NCBI GenBank assembly: GCA_002238865.1
Contig: MPNE01000021.1
Location: 1-64,000 of the forward strand
Source of the DNA: Gemmatimonadetes bacterium bin94
GTDB taxonomy: Bacteria; Gemmatimonadota; Gemmatimonadetes; Longimicrobiales; Gaopeijiaceae
Reading direction: 5' to 3'
DNA: 64,000 nt
Made by a program: the position numbers and the translations under genes. Numbering within the stretch: position 1 is the stretch's first letter; each line of letters opens with the position of its first letter. Below are positions 37,801-47,226 of this stretch, one piece after another. Below the pieces are notes generated by a model that did no database searches, was not told the origin of the DNA, and saw nothing but the letters and a program-made list of their open reading frames with translations.

Positions 37801-38221
37801 CGCGAAACCCGGGATCCAGCCCCGCCTCCAGGGGTCGCTCACGCAGCAGCCTGGCGCAGAAGGCGTGGATCGTGCCCAGAAAGGCGTGGTCCAGGTCACG
37901 GATCGCGTCTTCCAGCAGTTCGCAGGCCGGGTGGGCGGGCGCCAGGGCGGCCAGCTTCTCCTCCAGCCTGACCTGGAAGCGCTGGCGCAGTTCGGCGGCG
38001 GCCTTCCTCGTAAAGGTGACCGCGGCGATATGCCTGACGCCGCACGCGCCGTTCTCGACCAGCGCGACCATCCGGTCCACCAGCGAGGTGGTCTTCCCCG
38101 AGCCGGCCCCCGCCTCGACGAGGAAGGTACGCTCCAGGTCCTTGCGGATGCGTTCCCGCGCGGTCTGGTCGGGGGGAAGCGGCCGGGACGGCGGGGTTGC
38201 GCCGGGGGGGACGCCGATCAC
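34886..38221 (-). CDS. UvrD/AddA-like helicase-exonuclease
   Basis: FLVEAGAGSGKTTSLVDRMVALV, AAVTFTRKAAAELRQRF, ILVDEFQDTDPLQAEIL, VFVVGDPKQSIYRFRRADIALY; C-terminal VDLVFRE...WVIADYKTDT; GTG start overlaps the preceding stop. Confidence 0.92.
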   Translation of the reverse strand: MIGVPPGATPPSRPLPPDQTARERIRKDLERTFLVEAGAGSGKTTSLVDRMVALVENGACGVRHIAAVTFTRKAAAELRQRFQVRLEEKLAALAPAHPACELLEDAIRDLDHAFLGTIHAFCARLLRERPLEAGLDPGFREVQETEAGRMQRGFWVEFLERLGTDGDPDLKELERLDIEPDLLQTVFEALDENPDVDFGSRAGSPPEPEEIQAVRKRFDELLDRAERMMRGRKPPGGWDALGKRMRTLLYWRRALDWNDRAVFFDALARVHLKKGGLTQYKWADTPAGKAEAKSFGKDFEAFAASGGGADRLLRSWWGYRYPAAIRVAGRASEAFARQRKDRGEINFQDLLVLTAALLREEPAARRDLGDRYRRILVDEFQDTDPLQAEILLLLASDPDTGNDWREVVPRPGAVFVVGDPKQSIYRFRRADIALYEFVKKRFEVFGEVLELEANFRSLGVFQALVKGVFDREDRFARDDSDRQAAFAPLLTQPRQGRDGSGRLVVYKVEGTRQDDAARDDAARIATAVARRVSAGERQPGAFMILTRNRKYLSVYARALEDRNLPVEVSGAGVGFEDELGALRLLFRCLADPAHQVRVIGVLTGPLFGITLDRLVEYRDGGGRFTINRRPEGDGEVADALDVLHGWWMRARREPADVTAERLAAETGLFPLAAAGQLGQLRAGTLAYLLNAVRARALEGDTSLMGAVDALETALDWDDAEAPLVPERPNCVQVMNLHRAKGLEADVVFLAAPFGEGDRTPTRRVSRDDRGAARGTIPIVVQRGWSKDVIAQPPTWEDDQEEEAAFEAAEKVRLLYVAATRARDELWIAQGTLKGRNARSPWGPVAEWVIAEATRGAGEGERRIAEVVALPREAPPGVDVLDPETDLAAPIAAAAEAVERTGRPTYRVDSVTARAKGGAARGDEGAPIRTDAFARPPLRPASGGFEWGSVVHAVLSAAGEGTGGAALAQLARDLLIEYERPVDAAGEPTELDVLMALVESVRGSGIWARAMASSERHTEVPFAVSLGAGPGRGEVLEGVIDLVFRERASEERDQWVIADYKTDTGMDPAFEERVARYRAQVELYGECWERLTGEEVGERVLVFTAQGRSESW

Positions 38222-41200
38222 GACAGCGGCTCCTCGTTCTCCCAGTTGCGGGCGCGCCTGAGCGCCGACAGCTCCGGCAGGGTCTGCAGGTTCCTCGCCG
38301 TCCACTCCGCGTGCCGGCACGCGGGCTTGCCCCACGCAACCTGCTCGACGCCGCACACCTCCTGGTAGTCGCAGAAGCGGCAGTCATCGGCGTCGTCGGT
38401 GGCCGGGAACCATCCCGCGGCCGCGCCCTCGATCAGCGTTGCGACGAGGGCACCGCCGTAGCGCAGGTCCGCCGCGGGATACGCCCGCACCCGGTTCTCA
38501 CCCCGTCGGGTCGGGAAGTGGTATTCCATGCGGTCGACCGGTCTTCCCAGCAGCGCGGCGGCGGCAGCGGTGTACAGCGCGTGTTGAAGGCGGCGGCCGC
38601 CCCGGTAGACGCCGGACTTGTGATCGTGGCCGAAGTCGCGGCCCGTCTTGTAGTCGACGACCCGCAAGTGCGCACCGTAGTCGTCCACGCGGTCGACGCG
38701 GCCCCGCACACGGACCCTGGTCCCGCCGGTGTCCTCGATCTCGATGCCGTCGTCATCCATCCCGAAGGGCATCTCCAGCTCGGTCCACGGGGGCGGCGCG
38801 CTGCGAACCATTTCCACGAACGAACGCACGTCATCGCGCAACGCGCCGATCTCGATGTCACGCACGACCTGGCTGGGGGAAGGCACCAGCCTTCGCTGTT
38901 TCGCAACTTCCCGGTCGGTCAGCGTCAGGGCGAGCGCCAGAAACCCGTCCCGGTCGGGCTCGATCCCCTGCTCTCGCGCCCGACGCAGGGTCTTCTCGTA
39001 GACATCGTGAAGGAGGCTGCCCCGCTGCAACGCGTTGAGCCAGCGGTGCGGGTCGAACTCGGGGTCGTCGGGCGGTGAGGCTCCGAGGACGACGTTGAAC
39101 AGGAACCGTCGCGGGCACGCGCCCAGCTGTTCGAGCCGGCTCGCCGAGAGGATCCGGCCTGCCAGACCCTGGTAGGAGAGCGGCGGGGAACGGGTGCCGA
39201 GGATGCCGTTATAGACGGTCGCCGCGTCGTCCCGGAGCGCTTCCGCAGAGGCCATTCCCCTGCTCAGCCGCGGATATGCCCGGCCTACGGCGGACAGGCC
39301 GTCCCGCAATCTTCCGTCGTCGGTGGCGAGCGCGCGCAGCCAGACATCCCCCGCATCCAGATCCGTCCCAAGGTCCGGGCGCGGCAGGCGGGACTCCGAC
39401 AGGCCGAGGTGGCGGTCGAGGTCTTCGAAGTCGAGGGTCCGGTCGCCCTCGCGCAGCCGAAGCGCCTGCAGCAGCTCGGGCGCCGGCGACAGCGCCCGGG
39501 CCTCGGCCGGATCCCAGCGCGCGTAGCTCAGAACCAGCGTGCCCCTTTGGCGGGCGACGAGCTGCGCCAGCTGGAAGCGGGCTTCCGCGGTCCGGTCGCT
39601 GGCGAACGGAAGCTCTCCCTGCCCCAGTTGCAACCGCTCGCGGTCCAGGAGCAGGGGGTCCTCCCGGGTCGAACCCGAAAGGCTCCCCGAATCCAGTCCC
39701 ACGATGAATGTGAAGGGCCGTCCCGACGCGCCTCCGTGCCTCAGGTCCGTCAGGTAGAGGTGCCCGGCGGCCGAACTCCATGGAGCGGTGCCCTCGGTCC
39801 TGGGAGCCGGTATCCGGATCGCCAGCAACGACTTCACGATGGCCGCGGCCGAAGCGTAGTCCGTAAGGCGATCCAGGGTGGCCTCGATCCGGTCAAGTGT
39901 GCGCGACAATCGTTCCCGGGCGGTGTCGTCGGTGTCGGTCCCGTCGGCCACGCGGGCCAGCAGGCTCTTCACGGCCGTGGCAACCTGGGCGGCGGACACG
40001 CGTCCCTCGAGATTCGGGGTTGCCTGGAGCACCGGTCCCACCAGCGCCTTGAGCGCCCGCAGGCATTCTTCGGCGCGCCTGACCCCGCGCTCGAAGCTCT
40101 CTTCGCTCTGGTTGCCGCGCGGCCGGCGCGACGGCAGGTCGCGCAGCTCCCAGTCAATCCTGTCCAGGTAGCGGGCCCGGCCCCATCCGATTCGCAGCCG
40201 CCTGAGCGCCCGCGCCAGCCGGGGTCCGGCCAACCGGTCGTGGGGGGGTGGCGAGCTCACGTCGTCCGCCTCGACGAGAGCGCGGAAGAGCGACTCCTGG
40301 AAGCCGCTTTCGATCCACTTGAACCAGGTGGCGACCACCCTCCCGGGACGCGTGCGCTCGACCGGCAGGCCGACCGCAAAGGTGACGGGGACGCCCAGCG
40401 GCTCCGCCAGCGCGTGGAGGGCGGAGCCGTAGAGCGCGGGGTCCGACGCGATGATCTCGACCTCGTCCCAGCAGGCGCCGGCCTCCAGGACCCGGCGAAG
40501 TACGCCACGCAGTTCGTCGTAGACGGAGCCGGCGGCGAAGAGTTCGATTCGCAGGTGATCCTCCGGCGGGCTGCCCAGCTCATCGCTGCGCCCGGTTGCG
40601 TGGAGGTAGCTGCCCGGGACTTCGGGCGGGGCCACGTCCCAGAGTATTCCCCGGGGGACATTCAACCCTTCGACGGGATCGGACTTGAGGATCGCGGCAC
40701 CGCGACGCTGCAGGGCGCGAACAAACCGGCCCGCGAGGCCACGGTCGGAGAGGCCGGGTACCAGGAAGGTGGGCGCTTCCAGGGGCGGAGGGGCCGTTTC
40801 GTCGTCGAGGACTCTCGTCGCCGTTTCCAGCACCGCAGCCGTATCGGCCAGGTTGCCGGCGCGCAGCAACGCCTCGAAGCGCCCCAGCACCGCCGCGATG
40901 AGCTGCTGCCTGCCGGAAGGGCGCGGAGTGGCGGCCCGTACCGCGCTCGCGCGAATGCCGCCCAGGCGCAGGGCGGCCACCGAGTGCCGGACGGCGTCCC
41001 GGAAGCCCACCTTATCGGCAAGGGCGGGGAAGCGCGAGCGGGAGCCGGACAACGGCCCGGTGAGAAGCGCCTCGTCGATCGCCTGCTCGACCAGCGCCTG
41101 TTCCTGGAAGGCGTCGATCACCTTGCAGCCTGTGCCCGCAAGCCCCGATGCCGCGATCCTCATGGCCAGGGGCCGCGCCGTGGTGACCTCGAAACCCACC

Positions 41201-41406
41201 CAGGACCCACCCCGCAGCGCCACCTGGCGCAGCAGTTCCCTGCCCTCGCCGCGTGTGCGAGCAACCAGCACCTTGCGGCCGCGGTCGCCTTCCCGCGCGA
41301 TCCGTTCCAATTCGCGCACAATGACGCAAGCCGTGCGGTCGTCGCCGGAAGGCGATGGGCCGGGATCCGCGTCCCCCCCGTCGAAGTCGAGGAAGAGCTG
41401 GCTCAC
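38218..41406 (-). CDS. AddB-like PD-(D/E)XK nuclease/helicase partner
   Basis: SASRLEQLGACPRRFLFNVVLG, GSLLHDVYEKTLRR, RVDRVDDYGAHLRVVDYKTG, CRFCDYQEVCG (Fe-S-type Cys cluster). Confidence 0.88.
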   Translation of the reverse strand: MSQLFLDFDGGDADPGPSPSGDDRTACVIVRELERIAREGDRGRKVLVARTRGEGRELLRQVALRGGSWVGFEVTTARPLAMRIAASGLAGTGCKVIDAFQEQALVEQAIDEALLTGPLSGSRSRFPALADKVGFRDAVRHSVAALRLGGIRASAVRAATPRPSGRQQLIAAVLGRFEALLRAGNLADTAAVLETATRVLDDETAPPPLEAPTFLVPGLSDRGLAGRFVRALQRRGAAILKSDPVEGLNVPRGILWDVAPPEVPGSYLHATGRSDELGSPPEDHLRIELFAAGSVYDELRGVLRRVLEAGACWDEVEIIASDPALYGSALHALAEPLGVPVTFAVGLPVERTRPGRVVATWFKWIESGFQESLFRALVEADDVSSPPPHDRLAGPRLARALRRLRIGWGRARYLDRIDWELRDLPSRRPRGNQSEESFERGVRRAEECLRALKALVGPVLQATPNLEGRVSAAQVATAVKSLLARVADGTDTDDTARERLSRTLDRIEATLDRLTDYASAAAIVKSLLAIRIPAPRTEGTAPWSSAAGHLYLTDLRHGGASGRPFTFIVGLDSGSLSGSTREDPLLLDRERLQLGQGELPFASDRTAEARFQLAQLVARQRGTLVLSYARWDPAEARALSPAPELLQALRLREGDRTLDFEDLDRHLGLSESRLPRPDLGTDLDAGDVWLRALATDDGRLRDGLSAVGRAYPRLSRGMASAEALRDDAATVYNGILGTRSPPLSYQGLAGRILSASRLEQLGACPRRFLFNVVLGASPPDDPEFDPHRWLNALQRGSLLHDVYEKTLRRAREQGIEPDRDGFLALALTLTDREVAKQRRLVPSPSQVVRDIEIGALRDDVRSFVEMVRSAPPPWTELEMPFGMDDDGIEIEDTGGTRVRVRGRVDRVDDYGAHLRVVDYKTGRDFGHDHKSGVYRGGRRLQHALYTAAAAALLGRPVDRMEYHFPTRRGENRVRAYPAADLRYGGALVATLIEGAAAGWFPATDDADDCRFCDYQEVCGVEQVAWGKPACRHAEWTARNLQTLPELSALRRARNWENEEPLS

Positions 41407-41477
41407 TTCGGCCCCGCCGCCGCGGACGCCATGTCACGGGCCCGAAAAGCCGCATTGCGGATCGTGTCCACCGGCTT

Positions 41478-44468
41478 CTAGAACACCACTTCGACACCCA
41501 GCCGGTAGGCTCGGTTCGGAGAGAGGGTGATACTGCTCTCGCCGCCGAGCACCAACCCCCCGCCACTCAATCCGTTCAGCTCGCCGTCGATGAGCTTGTT
41601 GCGCGACCAGATCCACAGATTTCGGCCCGCCAGGTACACCGTCGCGCGGCTCGCGTGAATCGGGTCGGCAAAGCGCGCCGGCAGTGTGTACCGCACCGAC
41701 ATCTCGCGGAACTTGAAATAGTCTCCGTCGTAGAGGAAGGCGCTGCGGGCAGCACTCTGACTGTACCTTCCGCGCTCCGTGCCGTCACGGTTGTACCTGG
41801 TGGGGAAGGCGTAGGCGCACCCTTCGGCCGCCGCCTCCTCCAAACCGCAATGGAGGCGCTCGCGCCGGAAGACGCCGTTGAACGTCGCCCACACCGAGCC
41901 CCAGTCGAATACCTCGTGACCGCCGGCCCAGTCTGCCAGCGCGGTAATGACAAGGTTGTTCCCTACGGAGATCGTCGTGTTGACGCCGCCGGTCTTGTCC
42001 GGGACCGGGAACCCGCCCGTGAACTGGCGCTCCGTGCCATCCGGAAGTCCGTCCCCGTTGGTGTCGGTCGGCATCGTCACCCACCAGGCACCGATGGGTC
42101 CGCCCCGGCACGTGTCCGTGTTGCCCTCTTCGGACACCATCCAGCAGCCGGTAACGCGCTTCTGCAAGCCGTCGACCGAAAAGTCCGGGACTCCGCCCAT
42201 GTCCACGATCCGGTTGCTGTTGTAGTGGAACGTGCCACCGACCGACCAGACCAGGCGCCGGCTGTTGAGCAGCTGCACGTTCAGCGCCACTTCCACGCCC
42301 CGGTTGAGGATTTCGCCCACGTTGGCCTGCTGGGTCCCCAGGCCGGTCACGGGCTGGCGCGGCACCCGGAAGAGGGCGTCCGTCGTGCGCGCTTCGTACA
42401 CCGTGCCGTTGAATCCGACTCGATCCGACCAAAGCGCTACGTCGATTCCGGCTTCGATCGTCGACGTCTTCTCCGGCCTGAGGTCCGCATTCCCGGGATT
42501 GGCGAACCTGGGCGCCGATTCACCCCTGAACGAAGTGGCGGAATAGGTGCGGTCCTTGAAAAAGGCCCCCGGGAACTTTCCCGTCTGGCCAAACGCTGCC
42601 CGAATCTTGAGCTCGTCGACCAGCGGGAGTTCCAGGTCCTCCGACACGATGTACGACCCCGTGGTCTTGGGGTAGAGTTCGGTGTCGATATTGTCACCGA
42701 AACTCGATCCCGCATCGATACGAAATCCCGCGCCCACATACAGCTTGTCCCGGAAGCTCACCTGCTCGTCGACGTAGACGCCGCCGTTGAAGACCTCGAC
42801 GTTCCCCTCGTAGGCGATGATGCGCGCCGCCGCGTCGAAATGGGTCGTGCCGGGCAGCGCGAAGCCGCGTCCGAATCCGTTGAGGATGCTCTCTTCTTCG
42901 CGAAACCCCTGCACCCCGACCGTCAGCTGGGACCCCAGCACGCGACCGGGGCTCTCCCACTCGTAGGTTGCGCCCCCGTCCAGCGACACGGACGTGAAGG
43001 AGCGGTCGCGCCGATTCAGCCGTCCTTCGGGCGTCGCCGGCGTGAAGCCGATGGGGTCGAAGGTGCGCTGCTGGTTCATCCGGTTGTCCGCGCCCACGTT
43101 GAACCTCACGGTCAGGTCGTCGCGGACGTTCCAGCGCACGCCGCTGGAGAAGATGAAGCGGTTGACCCACTCGGTGATGTCGGGCAGGAGGAAGATGTCC
43201 AGCGCCTTGTGAAGGGAATCCGCCCCGGAGAAGAAGAGGGCGTCGCCGACCTCGAAGGTCGTCAGCGGGTCGGCGATGGCCGCCCCGTTGTACAGGCGGT
43301 CGAAGTTGTGGCGGACATAGCTGCCCGAGAACTCCAGGGTCAGGTCCTCGCCAAGCGACGCCTGGAATCCGCCCCGCAGGTTGTAGTTGGTGCTGCCGTC
43401 CTTGGGCTGTGTGCCCGTCCGGTCTTCGAGCCGGCCACTGACGCTGTAGGTGACGTCGGCCGTGCCTCCGGTCACACCCAGGTAGTAGTTCTGGGTGGTT
43501 CCCTGCTTGAAGTAGAGATCCTCCATGAACGTCCCGGTCACTTCTCCCGACTCGACTCGCTCCGGGAAGATCAGCCGCGTGTCCAGGATGTTCCACAGTT
43601 CAGGCCGCTCGATCCCCTGCTCGACCCGGGCCGTGATCCGGGGTGTGCCCGGCGTCCCCTTCTTCGTGAAGATCTGAATGACCCCTGTCGCTGCATCCGA
43701 GCCGAACAGGGTCGACGCGGCGCCGCCCCTGGTTACCTCGATCCGCTCGACGTCGCTGGTGAGCAGGTCGGACAACGCCGACGACTGCTCCCCGCCCGTG
43801 CCGTAGGTGGTCGCGTGATCGTTGTCCACGCGGACGCCGTCGACGTAGATGACCGGCGTCTGGGCGCTGAAAACCGACGACACCCCCCGGAAGTTGATGT
43901 GCGAACCGGTTCCCGGCTGAGCCGACGTGGCGCTCACCGTGGCTCCCGCGACGCGACCCTGCAACAGCTGGTCGATGGACTGCACGGGCGCGAGCTCGAA
44001 GTCCTCCGCGGAAAGCACTTCGACGGATGTGCCGAGCGCTCGCCGCTCGGTTTCGACGCCCAATCCCGTCACCACAATCTCGTTCAGCGAAATCGCTGTC
44101 GACGACAGCTCCACGTCGGCGCTCGCCGTCTGTCCCCCCACGACCGTGACGGTCTGTGCGGCCTCGTTGTACCCGATAAGGGACACCCTCAGGATGTGCT
44201 CACCGACGGGCACGTCGAGGAGCACATAACGCCCCGAGGAATTGGCAAGCTGACCGACCCCGGTACCCACGACCAGGACCTGGGCATTGGCAAGCGGCCG
44301 CCGTGACGCGGCGTCCACCACCTGTCCCTGCACGATGCCCGTCTGGGCCAGGGCGGGCGATGCGGTGGCCAGGGGGATCAGCACCGGCATGGCGAACAGT
44401 CCGTGGACCAGTCCGCGCAACCACCCGGAGCGGTGAGAGGCCGGCCCGGAAAGCCAGGATCGGGTCAT
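41478..44468 (-). CDS. SusC/RagA family TonB-linked outer membrane protein (paralog A)
   Basis: GIVQGQVVDAASRRPLANAQVLVVGTGVGQ; INFRGVSSVFSAQTPVIYVDGVRVDND; IEVTRGGAASTLFGSDAATGVIQIFTKKG. Confidence 0.92.
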   Translation of the reverse strand: MTRSWLSGPASHRSGWLRGLVHGLFAMPVLIPLATASPALAQTGIVQGQVVDAASRRPLANAQVLVVGTGVGQLANSSGRYVLLDVPVGEHILRVSLIGYNEAAQTVTVVGGQTASADVELSSTAISLNEIVVTGLGVETERRALGTSVEVLSAEDFELAPVQSIDQLLQGRVAGATVSATSAQPGTGSHINFRGVSSVFSAQTPVIYVDGVRVDNDHATTYGTGGEQSSALSDLLTSDVERIEVTRGGAASTLFGSDAATGVIQIFTKKGTPGTPRITARVEQGIERPELWNILDTRLIFPERVESGEVTGTFMEDLYFKQGTTQNYYLGVTGGTADVTYSVSGRLEDRTGTQPKDGSTNYNLRGGFQASLGEDLTLEFSGSYVRHNFDRLYNGAAIADPLTTFEVGDALFFSGADSLHKALDIFLLPDITEWVNRFIFSSGVRWNVRDDLTVRFNVGADNRMNQQRTFDPIGFTPATPEGRLNRRDRSFTSVSLDGGATYEWESPGRVLGSQLTVGVQGFREEESILNGFGRGFALPGTTHFDAAARIIAYEGNVEVFNGGVYVDEQVSFRDKLYVGAGFRIDAGSSFGDNIDTELYPKTTGSYIVSEDLELPLVDELKIRAAFGQTGKFPGAFFKDRTYSATSFRGESAPRFANPGNADLRPEKTSTIEAGIDVALWSDRVGFNGTVYEARTTDALFRVPRQPVTGLGTQQANVGEILNRGVEVALNVQLLNSRRLVWSVGGTFHYNSNRIVDMGGVPDFSVDGLQKRVTGCWMVSEEGNTDTCRGGPIGAWWVTMPTDTNGDGLPDGTERQFTGGFPVPDKTGGVNTTISVGNNLVITALADWAGGHEVFDWGSVWATFNGVFRRERLHCGLEEAAAEGCAYAFPTRYNRDGTERGRYSQSAARSAFLYDGDYFKFREMSVRYTLPARFADPIHASRATVYLAGRNLWIWSRNKLIDGELNGLSGGGLVLGGESSITLSPNRAYRLGVEVVF

Positions 44469-45571
44469 GCCGGGCCCACCCCGACCGGCGCTTCGCGAAA
44501 GAGCGACCCGAGCCGGCGCGCTTCACGCTGCCGCCAAGTGCCCCGGTGGTACGCGTCGCTGACGAGCAGGGGCAGGGTCACCGTGGCCTCCCCGTACACC
44601 ATGCGTTCCCGCGCCGTCGCCACCTTGCCCCATGTGGTGGCCTCGCGCAGGGTGGAGCCCGAGAGGCCGCCATCGCGCGCATCGGCCACCGTGAGTTGAA
44701 CGGCGTACTTGTGCATGGGGACGTCCCGGGACGGGGCGGTGGCCGCCCCACCGTGCCCGGCAACCATGCGGGCCGCGACGACCGCGTCCTGCGCGAAGTT
44801 CTTCGGCACGCCCCCACCCACCATGAGTAGCCCCGTCTCGGCCGCGGCCAGCTTGATCCTCGCCAACTCGTGGAAGTCCTTGCCGGAGTCGAAGGCGATG
44901 TGCGGCAAGCCCATGCCACTGGCCCTCACCCGGTGCGCGATCACCCCGAAGCCCGCCGACGAGTCGCTCAGCGCCGGCACGAAGACCGGCACGTCCTTGC
45001 GGTACGCTTCCAGCACGAGTGACCGCGCGTCCCCCCGGGTCCGGTGCAGGAACGCACCCAGCGCCCGCACCAGCTCCCGGCTCGAGTACGCCCGCGGATC
45101 AAGCTCGTTGAAGACCTCTGCCACCGTCGCGTCGCATGCCTGCAGCTCGGCCTCGTCGATATACGTGTCGTAGATCCGGTCGATCCCCAGATCCCCGAGC
45201 TCCTCGTCGTTTGCGACCGGGGCCTCCGGCGATCCCGGCGCCCTGTAGTGGCGAAATCCCAACGCTTCGAAGAAGTCCTGATCGACGACGATCGCTCCCG
45301 TGGCAACGATCACGTCCACCATGTCGCACTCGACCAGCGTCAGCAGCGCTTCCTTCAGCCCTGCCGAGACCAGCGATCCCGCCAGCGTGACAATCACCGT
45401 ACAGCGCCGCTCCGCCAGCATCTCCGCGAAGATGTCCGCCGCCTCCGCCAGGTTCCTGGCCTGGAAGGCGGCGTTGCGGTACGTATCGACCACCGCGCTG
45501 CCGTCGAAGGCGGTTACGTCGATGTGCTCAACCGGTCGGGAAAGCAACCGGCTCTTTCTGTCTCGATGCAA
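44465..45571 (-). CDS. Deoxyhypusine synthase family protein
   Basis: VTLAGSLVSAGLKEALLTLVE, DVIVATGAIVVDQDF, MVGGGVPKNFAQDAVVAA (Lys conserved), DGGLSGSTLREATTWGKV; SD AGGAGG before TTG 45571. Confidence 0.88.
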   Translation of the reverse strand: MHRDRKSRLLSRPVEHIDVTAFDGSAVVDTYRNAAFQARNLAEAADIFAEMLAERRCTVIVTLAGSLVSAGLKEALLTLVECDMVDVIVATGAIVVDQDFFEALGFRHYRAPGSPEAPVANDEELGDLGIDRIYDTYIDEAELQACDATVAEVFNELDPRAYSSRELVRALGAFLHRTRGDARSLVLEAYRKDVPVFVPALSDSSAGFGVIAHRVRASGMGLPHIAFDSGKDFHELARIKLAAAETGLLMVGGGVPKNFAQDAVVAARMVAGHGGAATAPSRDVPMHKYAVQLTVADARDGGLSGSTLREATTWGKVATARERMVYGEATVTLPLLVSDAYHRGTWRQREARRLGSLFREAPVGVGPA

Positions 45572-45727
45572 AACGGGATGGTCCTCCTTTTCACTGTCAG
45601 GTCGTGCCCGCGCCGGCATGCCAACAAAACCGGCCGGCAGAGCCCGAAGACCCTGCCGGCCAGCATCCATCCTACCGCGGCACGAGGCGCGCTGTCGACC
45701 CCCGTACCCAGGCCGTCGTCCGCTCCG

Positions 45728-47203
45728 CTAGTTGAACGGCGACGCGTTGCTCGCCACCAGCACCTTGTTCATGTCCAAGCCTATCGTCACCATCGTTTCG
45801 ATCAGAGGTGAACCGGGATCCACGCCCGCGTACAGCTCAAGCGGAGTGTAGATGTCCATGGCGTACCGCGGGTTCTGCGGGACGTACCCGGGCACGACCG
45901 GAGTGGTCCCGGGATCCCCTTCGTTGATGTTGTCGTTCTGATCGATCTCCCGGAGCATCATCGGCAGCTTGATCCCCAGATCGGCGAGCCGGCGGCCCTC
46001 CAGAAGCATGATCTCCTGACGGGCCAGCCAGAGTGCGTGCCATAGCTCGTCGGCTTGTGAAAGACCCGCGATGCTGTCCGCGTCCAGCGACGTGCCCGAA
46101 ACGCTCGGAATCCGGAGGCCATCAGACGGGCGATCCAGAACCAGCCCGGCCCGGAAGGGGCTGTCGGCATCGGCACGGATCATGATTTCACTGCTCCTTG
46201 GGCGAAGGCTCAGGTCGGCGTTGCGGCGCTCGTCAATGTCGTCGAACGACACCATGGACCGCGTTCCGGCCACGGTGATCGCATTCGCCAACTGGGTGCG
46301 GGCCTCCGCGAAATTGCCCGACGCCAGGGCGATCTCCGCCAGGATCAGGTGCATCTCCTCGGCCTTCGCAATCGGAATCGCCGACTCCCGGTTGGTATAC
46401 TTGGGATCCAGGAAGTCCAGTCTCGGCAGGGGCTGCATCTCCTGAAGCGCCCGAAGCACCAGGAAGGCAACCGGCGTGTTGGAGATTGATGTGGCGTCGT
46501 ACCCCTGGGAGAAGAGGAGGCTGGGCTCCGAGGACAACGCGGCGTTCGCCGCCGCGCCGGCGGCTCCCGCGTCACCCAGCAACCGGTGTGCCCGTGCCAG
46601 CGCCGCGTTTGCCTGGGGTCCGAAGCCCGTCGCCGCCTGCAGATCGGTGATCGCCTTGCCCAACGCCACCGACGCCGGCTGCGGCGCTCCGTCCTCTTCG
46701 TGCGGAACGAAGGAGAACACCTCGCCCATGGTCAGGTAGGCCATCCCCCGGTAGTAGTGGGCTTCCGCGACCAGCTGGGGCGGCGCACCGGCATCCTCGG
46801 GTGCGATCACATCGATCACAAAATCGGCCAGGGCGCGAAGTTCCTGGACATTCCAGTAGGCTCCGCTGGCGCTCGTCCCCGTCGAATTCACCAGGTCGGG
46901 CGTGACCTCGTGGGGTTCGTCCATGTCCACGACAATACCGGTGCCGTGGATCGAGTAGTTGTCGCTGATGACTTCCGCCGCCACCACGTAGGCGTTGATC
47001 ATGCGGGCAAACTGCGCCCGAAGCCCCGGCAGAAGCGCCGCCGTGGGGTTGGTGGCCTGGGCCAGATCGTCGTCGGTCGTCGTCGGATTGTTCACCTGGG
47101 TCGGATCGATGGCATCGCACGAGGCCATCGCCAGTACGGTGAGGACGACTCCGGCAATCCCCCTCCCGCCCTTTCCAAGGTTCGGCATGTTCTTGCTCAA
47201 CAT
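45728..47203 (-). CDS. SusD/RagB-like outer membrane lipoprotein
   Basis: LTVLAMASCDAIDPTQVNNPTTTDDDLAQATNPTAALLPGL; downstream of SusC. Confidence 0.8.
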   Translation of the reverse strand: MLSKNMPNLGKGGRGIAGVVLTVLAMASCDAIDPTQVNNPTTTDDDLAQATNPTAALLPGLRAQFARMINAYVVAAEVISDNYSIHGTGIVVDMDEPHEVTPDLVNSTGTSASGAYWNVQELRALADFVIDVIAPEDAGAPPQLVAEAHYYRGMAYLTMGEVFSFVPHEEDGAPQPASVALGKAITDLQAATGFGPQANAALARAHRLLGDAGAAGAAANAALSSEPSLLFSQGYDATSISNTPVAFLVLRALQEMQPLPRLDFLDPKYTNRESAIPIAKAEEMHLILAEIALASGNFAEARTQLANAITVAGTRSMVSFDDIDERRNADLSLRPRSSEIMIRADADSPFRAGLVLDRPSDGLRIPSVSGTSLDADSIAGLSQADELWHALWLARQEIMLLEGRRLADLGIKLPMMLREIDQNDNINEGDPGTTPVVPGYVPQNPRYAMDIYTPLELYAGVDPGSPLIETMVTIGLDMNKVLVASNASPFN

Positions 47204-47226
47204 TGTCAGTGATCTCCTTGATCTCA

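Noticed and set aside
41355-44306. 983-aa and similar plus-strand ORFs opposite the SusC paralogs (also 47203..49422 and 49522..52338)
   Set aside because: They mirror each other only because the SusC genes are paralogous; His/Arg/Val-rich antisense translation, no domain signals.
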